64,000 nucleotides of DNA from UBA5109 sp965661005 (GTDB taxonomy: Bacteria; Pseudomonadota; Gammaproteobacteria; Pseudomonadales; Pseudohongiellaceae), in contig CBFICB010000002.1 in assembly GCA_965661005.1 (NCBI GenBank), positions 186,001 to 250,000 on the forward strand. The letters run 5' to 3'. Under the pieces are notes generated by a model. It did not search any database and was not told the DNA's origin. It worked only from the letters and a program-made list of their open reading frames with translations. Position 1 is the first letter of the stretch. Each line of letters starts with the position of its first letter. A program made the position numbers and the translations under genes. Positions 17,291-26,789 of this stretch are shown here, in pieces.

Positions 17291-18931
17291 ATGTCTTCCC
17301 CTGGTCTTATTGAAACTAGCCCCGCTTGGCAAGCTCTCAAATCACATCAGCTGCAAATATCAAAAACCCATATAAGCGATTTATTTGCCGAGGACCCTGA
17401 TCGCTTTACAAATTTCAGTATCCAGGCTCCTGAACTGTTATTGGATTTTTCCAAACATCTGATAAGTGCAGAGACTATAGGGCTATTAGTTGAATTAGCT
17501 AAGCAGGCCGAGGTAAAACAAGCTATTAATGCAATGTTTGAAGGCCAGCTTATCAATAATACTGAGCAGCGCCCTGCGCTCCACGTCGCATTGCGCAGCC
17601 CTCTAAACCACAGCCCTGAGGAAAAAATTGTCCATGATACTCTGAATAAAATGGAGGCCTTTGTTGGCAATATACAAAGTGGCAAGTGGAAAGGGTTTAG
17701 CGGCAAAACTATTAAGGATGTCGTCAATATCGGGATTGGCGGTTCAGATCTGGGACCTGCCATGGTCTATGATGCTCTTACGCCCTTTCATTCCAACAAA
17801 ATTAGATGTCACTTTGTATCAAATGTTGACCCCTCTCATCTAGAACAGACCCTGGCAAGCCTGAATCCGGAAACCACTCTATTTGTAATTGCTTCAAAAA
17901 CATTTACGACGCTGGAAACTCTGCAGAACGCTCAGACAGCAAAGCAATGGCTACAAGCGTCCTTATCCTCTGACAAGGAACTAGCAAAGCATTTCGTAGC
18001 GGTTTCTACCAATACCAAGAAAGCAAAAGTATTTGGAATTGACGAGACTAATGTTTTCCCCATGTGGGACTGGGTTGGTGGCCGTTATTCTCTTTGGTCA
18101 GCTATCGGGCTGCCAATAGCCCTTGGCACCAGCATGCAACATTTCCGCGAGCTATTAGAAGGCGCCCATGCAATGGATGTGCATTTCAAAAATGAAGCAT
18201 TAGCGAGCAACATGCCGGTTTTGATGGCCTTATTAAATATCTGGTACCTGAATTTCTTCGGTGTGGAAACTCAGGCTATTCTGCCTTATATCCAAAATTT
18301 ACACTTATTTCCTGCTTTCCTGCAGCAATTGGAGATGGAAAGTCTGGGTAAGTCTGTCACTGCAGATGGAGATTCTCTTAATATAAATAGTGGAGGGCTA
18401 ATCTGGGGCAGCGCTGGCACCAACGGCCAACACTCTTTCCATCAGTTATTGCATCAAGGCACACATCTGGTTCCTGCAGATTTTATAGCTAGCGCAAACA
18501 GCCCAACGGATAAAGTTGAACAGCATCAGCATTTACTGGCAAATTGCTTTGCTCAGAGTCAGGCACTTATGCAAGGCAAGTCATTACTAGAAGTAGAAAC
18601 TGAATTATCTGCGCAAGGTTTCAATGAGACTGAGATTGACGCTCTGGCGCCTCACAAAGTTATTGCCGGCAACAATCCCAGCAGCACAATAATGATGAAA
18701 GCATTAACACCCGAGGCTTTAGGTGCTTTGATAGCGGCTTACGAACATAAAGTATATGTTCAAAGTATCATTCTTGGGATTAATGCTTTTGATCAGTGGG
18801 GAGTGGAGTTGGGTAAGGTGCTTAGTAAAGAAGTATTTCAAGCCATTAGTAGCGAAGAGTCATGCAGCAAATTCGACGCATCTACTAATGGCTTGATTAA
18901 TTACACTACAAAGATTAATAAGAAAATTTAA
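17291..18931 (+). CDS. pgi: Glucose-6-phosphate isomerase
   Basis: A 546-residue phosphoglucose isomerase interconverting glucose-6-phosphate and fructose-6-phosphate in the cytoplasm. Diagnostic blocks are present in order: NIGIGGSDLGP (about residues 147-157), FVIASKTFTT, the PGI signature WDWVGGRYSLWSAIGL near residue 260, GVETQAILPY, and the region NGQHSFHQLLHQG. Length agrees with the usual 545-550. An AAGGTG element lies before ATG 17291. It is monocistronic as far as can be seen, facing the DUF481 gene. Confidence 0.96.
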   Translation: MSSPGLIETSPAWQALKSHQLQISKTHISDLFAEDPDRFTNFSIQAPELLLDFSKHLISAETIGLLVELAKQAEVKQAINAMFEGQLINNTEQRPALHVALRSPLNHSPEEKIVHDTLNKMEAFVGNIQSGKWKGFSGKTIKDVVNIGIGGSDLGPAMVYDALTPFHSNKIRCHFVSNVDPSHLEQTLASLNPETTLFVIASKTFTTLETLQNAQTAKQWLQASLSSDKELAKHFVAVSTNTKKAKVFGIDETNVFPMWDWVGGRYSLWSAIGLPIALGTSMQHFRELLEGAHAMDVHFKNEALASNMPVLMALLNIWYLNFFGVETQAILPYIQNLHLFPAFLQQLEMESLGKSVTADGDSLNINSGGLIWGSAGTNGQHSFHQLLHQGTHLVPADFIASANSPTDKVEQHQHLLANCFAQSQALMQGKSLLEVETELSAQGFNETEIDALAPHKVIAGNNPSSTIMMKALTPEALGALIAAYEHKVYVQSIILGINAFDQWGVELGKVLSKEVFQAISSEESCSKFDASTNGLINYTTKINKKI

Positions 18932-18963
18932 TCATGACGTAATTTTTTCCCATCTTGCTTTTC

Positions 18964-19689
18964 CTAGAAAGTGTAGACCAAACTAATACTTGTTTGCGTA
19001 TCTGTTTTCTCAATACCCACTGGTACATCTGAGTTATTTCTATACTGGAAAGCAATCTTGGTGGAAATATGATCGATAATATTTGATTCAAGACCGATCT
19101 CAAAAGTAGTAATAGTTCGTTTATCACCAATATCAAATGTTAGCGCTTGTGTTAGGGATGACGTTTCACTGATGGTCCAGTCATATTCTTCACCTAGTGT
19201 TAAAACCACTTCACCTTCCGAACCGGTAGTTTTGGAATCATTCTCACGATAACCAAGACCAACGAACCCCTGCAGATCCTTGCCATTCCCTCTAAGAAAA
19301 TACTGGCCGTAACCTATAGATGCTATTGCCTGATAATCAAAACCACTAAAGCGATCATCCGTATAAGTTGCCTGTACATATAAGTATTTGTCTTCATCCA
19401 TCAAGGCATAGTCAGACTTGTTGCTAATGGCATAGCGCTCTGCCTTACCCGCGCCGTTTTCCTGTGAAGAAAGAGCATTAAATCTGAAATTATGCGTCCA
19501 TTTTTCATCAAAATAGGTCAATAAAAATTCAGTATTTAAAGTAGTGATATCGGTGTTACCAGAAGTGCCAACATAACCCACTGAAGCACTAGCATCATAT
19601 GGCCGTTCTTCAGCATCTTGTGCAAAAACTGATTTACTTATCACTAGAAAAACGAAAAGTATTAACCCTATATTTAATCTTTTAATCAT
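18964..19689 (-). CDS. DUF481 outer-membrane protein (YdiY-like)
   Basis: A 241-residue exported protein. A signal peptide (ending VFAQ) is followed by SASVGYVGTSGNTD, the typical start of DUF481 proteins. Alternating aromatic beta-strands then follow (WTHNFRFNAL; KYLYVQATYTDDRFSG; YFLRGNGKDLQGFVGLGY), ending in a C-terminal phenylalanine (SLVYTF), the usual outer-membrane beta-barrel signal. E. coli YdiY is salt-induced, but no function is firmly established for the family. It is convergent with pgi and divergent from the aminotransferase gene. Confidence 0.85.
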   Translation of the reverse strand: MIKRLNIGLILFVFLVISKSVFAQDAEERPYDASASVGYVGTSGNTDITTLNTEFLLTYFDEKWTHNFRFNALSSQENGAGKAERYAISNKSDYALMDEDKYLYVQATYTDDRFSGFDYQAIASIGYGQYFLRGNGKDLQGFVGLGYRENDSKTTGSEGEVVLTLGEEYDWTISETSSLTQALTFDIGDKRTITTFEIGLESNIIDHISTKIAFQYRNNSDVPVGIEKTDTQTSISLVYTF

Positions 19690-19838
19690 GATTTACCCGC
19701 AGTATTTTTGAAAGCGCGCATTCTAGCCTTTCTTGCCCAATAAATCATGTTTAAGCAGTAAAAATACGATACGCTAAAGTGTATAATTTATCGCTCCTTT
19801 AGCTTTACCATTGCACTTCATTTATAAGAGACCTTCTC

Positions 19839-21017
19839 ATGCCCTTAGCTAAACGTATGTCCAGACTCGGCACTGAGTCAGCCTTTAAAATACTTGCTAA
19901 AGCTAAAGCTTTGGAAGCTGCTGGTCGTGACATTATCAACCTTGGTATAGGCGCACCTGATTTCAGAACGCCGGAAAACATTATTTCCGCGGGAAAAAAA
20001 GCACTTGATGATGGCTATCATTTTTATACCCCTGCTAAAGGCATCCCCGAACTGCGTGAAGCAGTTGTCAATGACATTCAACATTATCGCGGTGTTTCTG
20101 TCGATAAGGAAAATGTAATGATTGTTCCAGGCGGAAAACCAACGATGTTTTTTGCTATCACTATGTTCGGCGAAGCCGGTACAGAGATTATGTATCCCAA
20201 CCCAGGCTTTCCGATTTATGAATCCATGATTGAATTCAGTGGTGCAAAGGCTGTACCAATTGAACTAATTGAATCCAATGGCTTTGCTTTCGAACCTGAC
20301 CGAGTACTTGCTCAAATAAACGAGAAAACTCGCCTTATCATTTTAAATACTCCAGCCAACCCAACCGGAGGCGTGCTTGAAAGAGATGCGATTGATCGCT
20401 TTGTTAGAGGTTTAGAAAAGCACCCTAATGTCTATTTACTGGCAGATGAAATTTACTCTCGCCTGCTTTATGACGGACGCAAGCATGTTAGCTTGCTGGA
20501 ATATGAATCAATCCGCGATCGAACAATATTATTAGATGGCTGGAGTAAGACGTATTCCATGACTGGGTGGCGGCTGGGCTATGGTGTCTGGCCTTCTTCT
20601 TTAATTGAGCATGCAGAACGTCTGCAAATTAACAGCAACTCATGCCCTTCAGCGCCGATTCAGGTCGCAGGCGTTGAAGCTTTAACAGGTCCACAGGATT
20701 CTGTGGATATGATGCATAGCACTTTTGATGAAAGACGAAAGCTCATCGTCAAGTTACTCAATGACGTGCCTGGATTTTCCTGTATCGAACCCAAGGGCGC
20801 ATTTTATGCCTTTCCAAGTATAACCGGCACCGGACTTGAATCGAAACAGCTGGAGGAACTCCTACTCGAGGAAATCGGTGTCGCTACGGTGTCAGGGACA
20901 AGTTTTGGACAAAGAGGTGAAGGTTACCTTCGCTTTAGTTATGCTAGCAGTACTGAAAATATTGAAAATGCACTTAATAGAATTAAGGATTTGATGTCTA
21001 CCAAGCTCAACTATTAG
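19839..21017 (+). CDS. Class I/II pyridoxal-phosphate aminotransferase
   Basis: A 392-residue fold-type I aminotransferase of the aspartate/aromatic group. Visible blocks are NLGIGAPDFRTP near the start, YTPAKGIPELREAV, NTPANPTGG (substrate and PLP contacts), LADEIYSRLLYDG (PLP-ring aspartate and tyrosine), and SKTYSMTGWRLGY with the Schiff-base lysine K237. GYLRFSYA near the C-terminus carries the carboxylate-binding arginine. Substrate specificity cannot be settled from sequence. It is followed 33 nt later by the D-aminoacylase gene in the same direction, suggesting a shared role in amino-acid use. Confidence 0.9.
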   Translation: MPLAKRMSRLGTESAFKILAKAKALEAAGRDIINLGIGAPDFRTPENIISAGKKALDDGYHFYTPAKGIPELREAVVNDIQHYRGVSVDKENVMIVPGGKPTMFFAITMFGEAGTEIMYPNPGFPIYESMIEFSGAKAVPIELIESNGFAFEPDRVLAQINEKTRLIILNTPANPTGGVLERDAIDRFVRGLEKHPNVYLLADEIYSRLLYDGRKHVSLLEYESIRDRTILLDGWSKTYSMTGWRLGYGVWPSSLIEHAERLQINSNSCPSAPIQVAGVEALTGPQDSVDMMHSTFDERRKLIVKLLNDVPGFSCIEPKGAFYAFPSITGTGLESKQLEELLLEEIGVATVSGTSFGQRGEGYLRFSYASSTENIENALNRIKDLMSTKLNY

Positions 21018-21050
21018 ACAAAGCACTTAATTTAGCCAAACGAGGTTAAT

Positions 21051-22655
21051 ATGAAATCCATAATTAAAACCCTGTCACTATTTAGCCTTAGTTTCATGGG
21101 ACTGCTTAGCCTCAATGCCAATGCACAGGAAAGCTTCGATATTCTGATTCGTAATGGCCAGATTATCGACGGCACCGGCAACCCCTGGTTTAAAGCTGAT
21201 GTTGGCATTGTGGATCAACGCATCGTCAGCATTGGTAATCTTGAAAATGCTCAAGCTGATAGAATTATTGATGCTTCTGGCTTGATTGTTGCTCCGGGTT
21301 TTATAGACCCACATACCCATGCTATCCGTGGCATCTTTGATAACCCAAGCGCCGAAAGTTCTCTACGTCAGGGCGTCACAACACTGTTAGAAGGTAATGA
21401 CGGCAGTTCACCTTTCCCCATCGATGAGCATTATCAAGCGATAAGAAATAAAGGCATCAGCACAAACTGGTCGGTATTTGTGGGGCAAGGCACAATTCGA
21501 GAGTTAGTCATGGGTACCGAAAACCGATCTGCCAATACGGATGAATTGCAGCAAATGAAAGCGCTGATCGCTGATGCAATGGAGCAAGGAGCCATGGGTA
21601 TATCGACGGGGTTATTCTATGTCCCAGGGAACTTTACGCCAATCGAAGAAGTCATCGAGCTGTCACGAGTTGTTGCTGATTATGACGGCATCTACATCTC
21701 TCACATGCGAGATGAAGTCGCCGGACTATTGGATTCTGTTAATGAAACCATTCGTATAGGAGCAGAAGCCGGAATACCCGTGCAAATAACCCATCACAAA
21801 GCCATGGGTCGCCAGAACTGGGGAGCCAGCATCGATACCTTAAGCATGATTGATGAAGCGCGTGCACGAGGCATTGACATCACCATGGATCAATACCCTT
21901 ATACTGCAGCCCAAAGCAGTATGTCTGCCATAGTCCCACAATGGGCACAGGCTGGTGGAACAGATGCATTGCTCGCTATCTGGAATGACAGTGCGCTTCG
22001 CCAAGAACTTAAAGACGGTATTGTCGATAGAATTTTATATGACCGCGGTGGCGGCTCTCCAGACAACATTGTTATTTCCTTTTGCGCTTGGGACACTTCG
22101 CTTGAAGGTAAAAGTCTTACGGATATTGCCAATGAGCGTGGCATAGAACCTTCTCCCAGTAATGCTGCTGAAATTGCGATGGACATCATTAGCAAGGGGG
22201 GTGCTCAGGCTGTTTATCATGCCATGTCAGAAGAGGATGTAGAGCGCATTATGCAACATCCGGCAACAGCCATTGGTTCTGACGGAACTCTTACCGTTTT
22301 TGGTGATGGCGCGCCACATCCAAGACAATATGGAACATTCGCGCGTGTGCTCGGCACATATGTCAGAGAGCGAGGGGTTATTACTTTAGAAGATGCTGTC
22401 AGGAAAATGAGCGGTGCAACAGCTCAGCGCTTGGGAATTCGTGATCGAGGTATTTTGCGAGAAGGTTACTATGCAGATATCAGCATCTTCGATGCTAACG
22501 AGATTCGAGACTTATCTACCTTTGAAGAGCCTCATCAATATGCCGAAGGTGTAGAGTTTGTGATAATCAATGGCGTTCTAGCACTTGATGACGGAATTGT
22601 TACTGCTGCTCGTCCTGGCCAAATCCTCAATGGCCCTGGCTTTCTGGAAGAGTAG
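21051..22655 (+). CDS. N-acyl-D-amino-acid deacylase family amidohydrolase, exported
   Basis: A 534-residue metal-dependent amidohydrolase of the D-aminoacylase type. A signal peptide (ending NANAQ) implies export, which several members of this family share. The amidohydrolase beginning DILIRNGQIIDGTGNPWF is followed by the metal-binding PGFIDPHTHA, then ISTGLFYVPG, ITHHKAMG and GSDGTL, the family's metal and catalytic regions. It probably releases D-amino acids from N-acyl forms, for instance from cell-wall material. It lies between an aminotransferase and a GH84-like hydrolase in a rightward run; the latter starts 5 nt after its stop, so they are co-transcribed. Confidence 0.88.
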   Translation: MKSIIKTLSLFSLSFMGLLSLNANAQESFDILIRNGQIIDGTGNPWFKADVGIVDQRIVSIGNLENAQADRIIDASGLIVAPGFIDPHTHAIRGIFDNPSAESSLRQGVTTLLEGNDGSSPFPIDEHYQAIRNKGISTNWSVFVGQGTIRELVMGTENRSANTDELQQMKALIADAMEQGAMGISTGLFYVPGNFTPIEEVIELSRVVADYDGIYISHMRDEVAGLLDSVNETIRIGAEAGIPVQITHHKAMGRQNWGASIDTLSMIDEARARGIDITMDQYPYTAAQSSMSAIVPQWAQAGGTDALLAIWNDSALRQELKDGIVDRILYDRGGGSPDNIVISFCAWDTSLEGKSLTDIANERGIEPSPSNAAEIAMDIISKGGAQAVYHAMSEEDVERIMQHPATAIGSDGTLTVFGDGAPHPRQYGTFARVLGTYVRERGVITLEDAVRKMSGATAQRLGIRDRGILREGYYADISIFDANEIRDLSTFEEPHQYAEGVEFVIINGVLALDDGIVTAARPGQILNGPGFLEE

Positions 22656-22660
22656 TCCCT

Positions 22661-23743
22661 ATGCCTTCAGTTTCAGATAAGCCTTTTAAATTAGGTATTG
22701 TTGAAGGTTTTTTTGGCTCCCCCTGGTCTTGGGATGCACGCCTGGATTATGCAAAATTTCTCAAGCAATATGACTTTAATACTTATCTTTATGCTCCCAA
22801 AAGTGACCGTTTACTCCGTCAGGACTGGCAGCTCCCCTTTTCAGAAAGTCATCTGGAAAAATTACAAACGCTAGCAAACACTTACCATCAACATCATCTA
22901 AATTTTGGCATAGGACTGAGCCCATTTGAGTTATACAAGAATTTCAACTCAAACAATAAAAACCTGCTCAAAGCCAAAATACAACAAATTAATGAAATCA
23001 AACCATCAATACTGTGTATTTTATTTGATGATATGCAAGGTGATATTGACTCCCTTGCTGAGCGACAACTTAAAATAACAAATTTCATTATTCAGCATAG
23101 CCAGTCTTCACATTTTATTTTTTGTCCAACTTATTATTCTGATGACCCGCAATTGATTACCCACTTTGGCGCTATGCCTAAGCACTATTTGGAAGATATA
23201 GGAAATAAGCTTGACCCTTCTGTCGATATATTCTGGACCGGCCCCAAGGTTTTTACAGATAATTTCACTAGTCTACATTTACAAGGGCTTGCTGAAAAAT
23301 TACAAAGAAAACCTCTGATTTGGCATAACTATCCCGTTAATGACGCTAAAAGATTGACAGACTTCTTGCATTTAAAACCTTTTCCTAATGAGCCTAAACA
23401 AAAAGAAGCGATGCTGGAATTCACTGCTGGCCATATTGCCAACCCTATGAATCAGGCTTACCTTTCTCAATTACCCTTGCATTCCTTAAGTAATATATAC
23501 AGGGGATATAATGACGCTAATCTATTAAAATTAGCCTGTGAAACTTTATGCTCTGCACCACTGGCAGAAGCAATTCTTGAAGATGCTGATTTTTTTCAGC
23601 AGCAGGGCTTAGTCGACCTCAGTGCCAAAGACAAACAAAACTATCTTGATAAGTACACCGCCTTTCAGGGCTCACCCATGGCACGAGAAATTATCGCCTG
23701 GCTCAATGGCAATTATGCTTTTGACCCCAACTGTCTTACTTAA
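22661..23743 (+). CDS. GH84-like beta-N-acetylglucosaminidase domain protein
   Basis: A 360-residue protein with the NAGidase (GH84/O-GlcNAcase) catalytic barrel. GIVEGFFGSPWSW opens the domain, followed by YLYAPKSDRLLRQDW. The paired catalytic aspartates are D123-D124 in LFDDMQGD, and FIFCPTYY and IFWTGPKV follow. The family hydrolyses beta-linked N-acetylglucosamine by substrate-assisted catalysis. No signal peptide is seen, so it would act in the cytoplasm, perhaps on imported amino-sugar fragments. It is tightly linked to the preceding D-aminoacylase gene, suggesting a joint role in peptidoglycan or chitin-derived scavenging, which is inference. Confidence 0.85.
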   Translation: MPSVSDKPFKLGIVEGFFGSPWSWDARLDYAKFLKQYDFNTYLYAPKSDRLLRQDWQLPFSESHLEKLQTLANTYHQHHLNFGIGLSPFELYKNFNSNNKNLLKAKIQQINEIKPSILCILFDDMQGDIDSLAERQLKITNFIIQHSQSSHFIFCPTYYSDDPQLITHFGAMPKHYLEDIGNKLDPSVDIFWTGPKVFTDNFTSLHLQGLAEKLQRKPLIWHNYPVNDAKRLTDFLHLKPFPNEPKQKEAMLEFTAGHIANPMNQAYLSQLPLHSLSNIYRGYNDANLLKLACETLCSAPLAEAILEDADFFQQQGLVDLSAKDKQNYLDKYTAFQGSPMAREIIAWLNGNYAFDPNCLT

Positions 23744-23769
23744 ATTATTTTTCACACTCAGGTATTAAT

Positions 23770-24873
23770 ATGACTTTAACTCCAGATTCTCTTTTTAAAC
23801 CTTTTTCCAGCACCAAACTAGCATTAAAAAACCGCTTGGTGATGGCTCCCATGACACGAAGTCATAGTCCAAACGGCATTTCTGGCGAAGATGTTGTTGA
23901 ATACTACAAGCGCCGCGCTGAAGGTGACGTGGGTTTGATTATCACTGAAGGCACCACTGTTGATAGTCCAGCAGCCAGTAATGATACTAACGTTCCTTTC
24001 TTTCATGGTGAGGAAGCACTGAAAGGCTGGAAGAAAGTCGTTGAGGCAGTGCATAGTGCAGGCGGTAAAATCTGTCCTCAATTATGGCATATGGGCGCTC
24101 AGCGTGAGCCCGGTAAGGGCCCTAACCCGGAACTAACATCCATTGGACCATCTGGTTTGGATGCCAAGGGTGAGCAGTCAGTCAGGATTATGACCCAACA
24201 AGATATCGATGATGTCATTGAGGCTTTTGTTAAAGCAGCACGCGATGCCAAAGCCCTCAATTTTGACGGCATCGAATTACATGGGGCACATGGTTACTTG
24301 CTTGACCAGTTTTTTTGGAAAGAGCTAAACAAGCGGGAGGATAAGTATGCTGGGTCTATTGCAGCACGCACCCGTTTCGCAGTGGAAATTGTTGAAGGGA
24401 TTCGTCATGAAGTAGGCAATGACTTTCCTATCATAATGCGTTTCTCCCAATTTAAAATACCTGCCTATGACGCCAAAATTGCCAACACTCCTGAAGAGCT
24501 TGAGGAATTTCTGAGCCCATTGGTTGATGCAGGAGTCGATATTTTTCATGCCAGCACTCGACGCTTCTGGGAAGCTGCATTCCAAGACTCTGAATTAACC
24601 TTGGCCGGCTGGACTAAAAAACTAAGTGGCTTACCCACAATTGCCGTTGGTAGTGTCAGTCTTGATAATGATCTCATGGCCAGCTTTGGCGGAGCTGAAT
24701 CAAAACAAACGAGTCTCGATAACTTAGTGACACGTCTAGATAAAGAGGAATTTGATCTGATTGCTGTTGGCAGAGCATTGATTGGAGACCCTAATTGGGG
24801 CAAGAAAATTCACCAAAGGATGGATGATTCAATTTCTGTTTTTAGCCCGGAAAATTTACAAAGCTTAAATTAG
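23770..24873 (+). CDS. NADH:flavin oxidoreductase, old yellow enzyme family
   Basis: A 367-residue FMN-dependent TIM-barrel ene-reductase. Characteristic blocks are LKNRLVMAPMTRS (FMN phosphate side), ITEGTTV, QLWHMGAQ (active-site region), FDGIELHGAHGYLLDQF (catalytic HGAH), IMRFSQFK, and AVGRALIGDPNW at the FMN-binding end. It reduces activated C=C bonds using NAD(P)H in the cytoplasm; the natural substrate is unknown. It lies 26 nt after the GH84-like gene and probably ends that rightward transcript. Confidence 0.92.
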   Translation: MTLTPDSLFKPFSSTKLALKNRLVMAPMTRSHSPNGISGEDVVEYYKRRAEGDVGLIITEGTTVDSPAASNDTNVPFFHGEEALKGWKKVVEAVHSAGGKICPQLWHMGAQREPGKGPNPELTSIGPSGLDAKGEQSVRIMTQQDIDDVIEAFVKAARDAKALNFDGIELHGAHGYLLDQFFWKELNKREDKYAGSIAARTRFAVEIVEGIRHEVGNDFPIIMRFSQFKIPAYDAKIANTPEELEEFLSPLVDAGVDIFHASTRRFWEAAFQDSELTLAGWTKKLSGLPTIAVGSVSLDNDLMASFGGAESKQTSLDNLVTRLDKEEFDLIAVGRALIGDPNWGKKIHQRMDDSISVFSPENLQSLN

Positions 24874-24968
24874 ACACAAGCCTATATTCTGCAAAGCAGC
24901 TATTCAGCTTATATTCATACTGAGCTATTCATACTCTTATCCATAGAATAATGTATAGGAGTTGCGTT

Positions 24969-25412
24969 ATGAAGAAGCTAACAATACTGATTGCCAGTTT
25001 GACTTTTACTTCTCTGGCTACGCTTGCCAATGCTCACGGTTTCCAGAACAATCGATTTGGAAGTGCTTTCGGCTTTTCTAATGCTTTTCATTACCCTTCC
25101 TACTCTACTCCTTATTACCCTGCCAACAGCTTGGTAATGGGTATTACATATAGGAATTACCAGAGTAGATCTGGATTGCAAAACCGAATTTACAATGGCC
25201 GAGTTTCCAATACTCATCGCTATAATAATCGCACTTATAACAATGGATATCGCCAAGGCTATGGTAATGGTTATAGAGTTAGCCGAAGAAGTATTAACAA
25301 TAATGATTATCGGCCTGGCAGATATAACAGTAATACCTGTTATGAATATTATTATGATCGCTATGGCAATCGTGTGGAAAGAAGACTTCCAGCTTCGGCA
25401 TGCAGACCTTAA
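24969..25412 (+). CDS. Small secreted Asn/Tyr/Arg-rich protein
   Basis: A 147-residue exported protein; the start at ATG 24969 is supported by AGGAG 7 nt upstream. The signal peptide ends LANAHG. The mature part is of low complexity, rich in Asn, Tyr and Arg (for example NNRTYNNGYRQGYGNGY), with two cysteines close to the C-terminus (SNTCYEYYYDRYGNRV and PASACRP). I recognise no named domain. It is convergent with, and ends exactly beside, the PhoQ-like kinase gene. It may be a cell-envelope or matrix protein; its basic, aromatic composition is unlike its neighbours. Confidence 0.6.
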   Translation: MKKLTILIASLTFTSLATLANAHGFQNNRFGSAFGFSNAFHYPSYSTPYYPANSLVMGITYRNYQSRSGLQNRIYNGRVSNTHRYNNRTYNNGYRQGYGNGYRVSRRSINNNDYRPGRYNSNTCYEYYYDRYGNRVERRLPASACRP

Positions 25413-26789
25413 TTAATTATATTTAATCTCGACTTGAATAGATGCTCCACCTAATGCGCTATTCCCTACTTTCAACTCACCGCCATAGGAACTGATAATA
25501 TCTAGAGCTACAGCCAGACCAATACCTTGGCCTGATTCACGGGTATCAGCTCTGGCGCCACGCTCAAGCACCCAATGACGATCCTGTTCGGCAATACCCG
25601 GACCATCATCATCAATGACTATTTGTAAATGTTTATTAATATTCTGAACCTTAACTCTTACCTCTTGCTGACAATATTTAAATGCATTATCCATTAAATT
25701 GCCTAGAAGCTCGGTAAGGTCACTTTCTTCACCATAAAATGTTGCTGCTGTATTGACATCCATTTCCAGTTTTATGTTTTTATCAATATAAACTTTGTTT
25801 AAGGCTGCACTTATTTTTGTAAGCACCGGGTTAATGGCTACAGGAGCTAGCAGCATTTTACTCTGAGTGGATTTTGTGGCGCGATTTAGTTGATAGGTAA
25901 CGATCTGGTTCATTCGTTCAACTTGCTCAGACACATCTAACATATCTTTTTTTACAAGCGTTTGACCTTGCTGAATCACACCGGAAATGACTGCCAAAGG
26001 GGTTTTTAAACTATGAGCTAAATCACCCAGGGTGGTCCTATACCGGCTTTGCCTTTGGCGCTCACTTTGAATAAGCACATTCATGTTATGACTCAGATTA
26101 TGTAGTTCACTAGGATAATCTTCCGCAAGCTGCTCTTTTTTGCCTGCCTCAATTTCTGCGATATCTTGTGCCAAACGTTTTAAGGGCGCCATTCCCCAAT
26201 ACAGCAAGGCATATTGAGCCAGGGATAGAAATACAGCTAAACCTCCTAGCCAAAGCCAAAGATTGGATTGAAATTCATTGATTTCAGCATCAGTCGGGGC
26301 AACAGATTCAAATACTGCAAAACTATATTCTTGCTCCAGACCTGACCAATAAGTACCGTAGCTTGCATAAGACATTGGCCCCTGTAGATCCGTCTCGACG
26401 CTACCATAGATCATTTGTCCAGGTTCTATATCCTGCGCAGTCACATCCAGATCATTGAGATTCATGTTAACTGCTGAAGGGCTGCGCCAAACCTCACTAC
26501 CCTTTTGATCAAAGATATAGGCATAAAGCCCTGAATCAATTTGCGAGAATCGAGCTTCTTCCAAATCAGGAACAAAAAAACTCATATCGGGATCAGGTTC
26601 AGCAACTCCAAGTACTGCATAAACCTGAAGTTGAAGGCGCTCTTCTACCGATGCTGCAATGCTTTCCTGAAAAGCTCGATCTAGCACCAAGCCTGTCAAA
26701 CCTAAAAACAAAATCAGCAGAACACCGAAAGCCATTACCAGGCGTTGTTGTAAGGAATACTTTACCTGAATGTTATTTTGGAGGGACAT
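25413..26789 (-). CDS. PhoQ-like sensor histidine kinase
   Basis: A 458-residue membrane sensor kinase. Membrane segments near residues 15-34 and 174-195 flank an acidic periplasmic sensor domain. A HAMP-like linker follows, then the phosphoacceptor box LAHSLKTPLAVIS with H259, an N box around DNAFKYC, and the ATP lid DDDGPGIAEQDR/RGARADTRESGQGIGL. The H-box sequence and lid are those of the PhoQ group. It would phosphorylate the response regulator encoded immediately upstream, whose 3' end overlaps this gene by 17 nt. The ligand is unknown; an acidic sensor surface suggests divalent cations or cationic peptides by analogy. Confidence 0.9.
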   Translation of the reverse strand: MSLQNNIQVKYSLQQRLVMAFGVLLILFLGLTGLVLDRAFQESIAASVEERLQLQVYAVLGVAEPDPDMSFFVPDLEEARFSQIDSGLYAYIFDQKGSEVWRSPSAVNMNLNDLDVTAQDIEPGQMIYGSVETDLQGPMSYASYGTYWSGLEQEYSFAVFESVAPTDAEINEFQSNLWLWLGGLAVFLSLAQYALLYWGMAPLKRLAQDIAEIEAGKKEQLAEDYPSELHNLSHNMNVLIQSERQRQSRYRTTLGDLAHSLKTPLAVISGVIQQGQTLVKKDMLDVSEQVERMNQIVTYQLNRATKSTQSKMLLAPVAINPVLTKISAALNKVYIDKNIKLEMDVNTAATFYGEESDLTELLGNLMDNAFKYCQQEVRVKVQNINKHLQIVIDDDGPGIAEQDRHWVLERGARADTRESGQGIGLAVALDIISSYGGELKVGNSALGGASIQVEIKYN

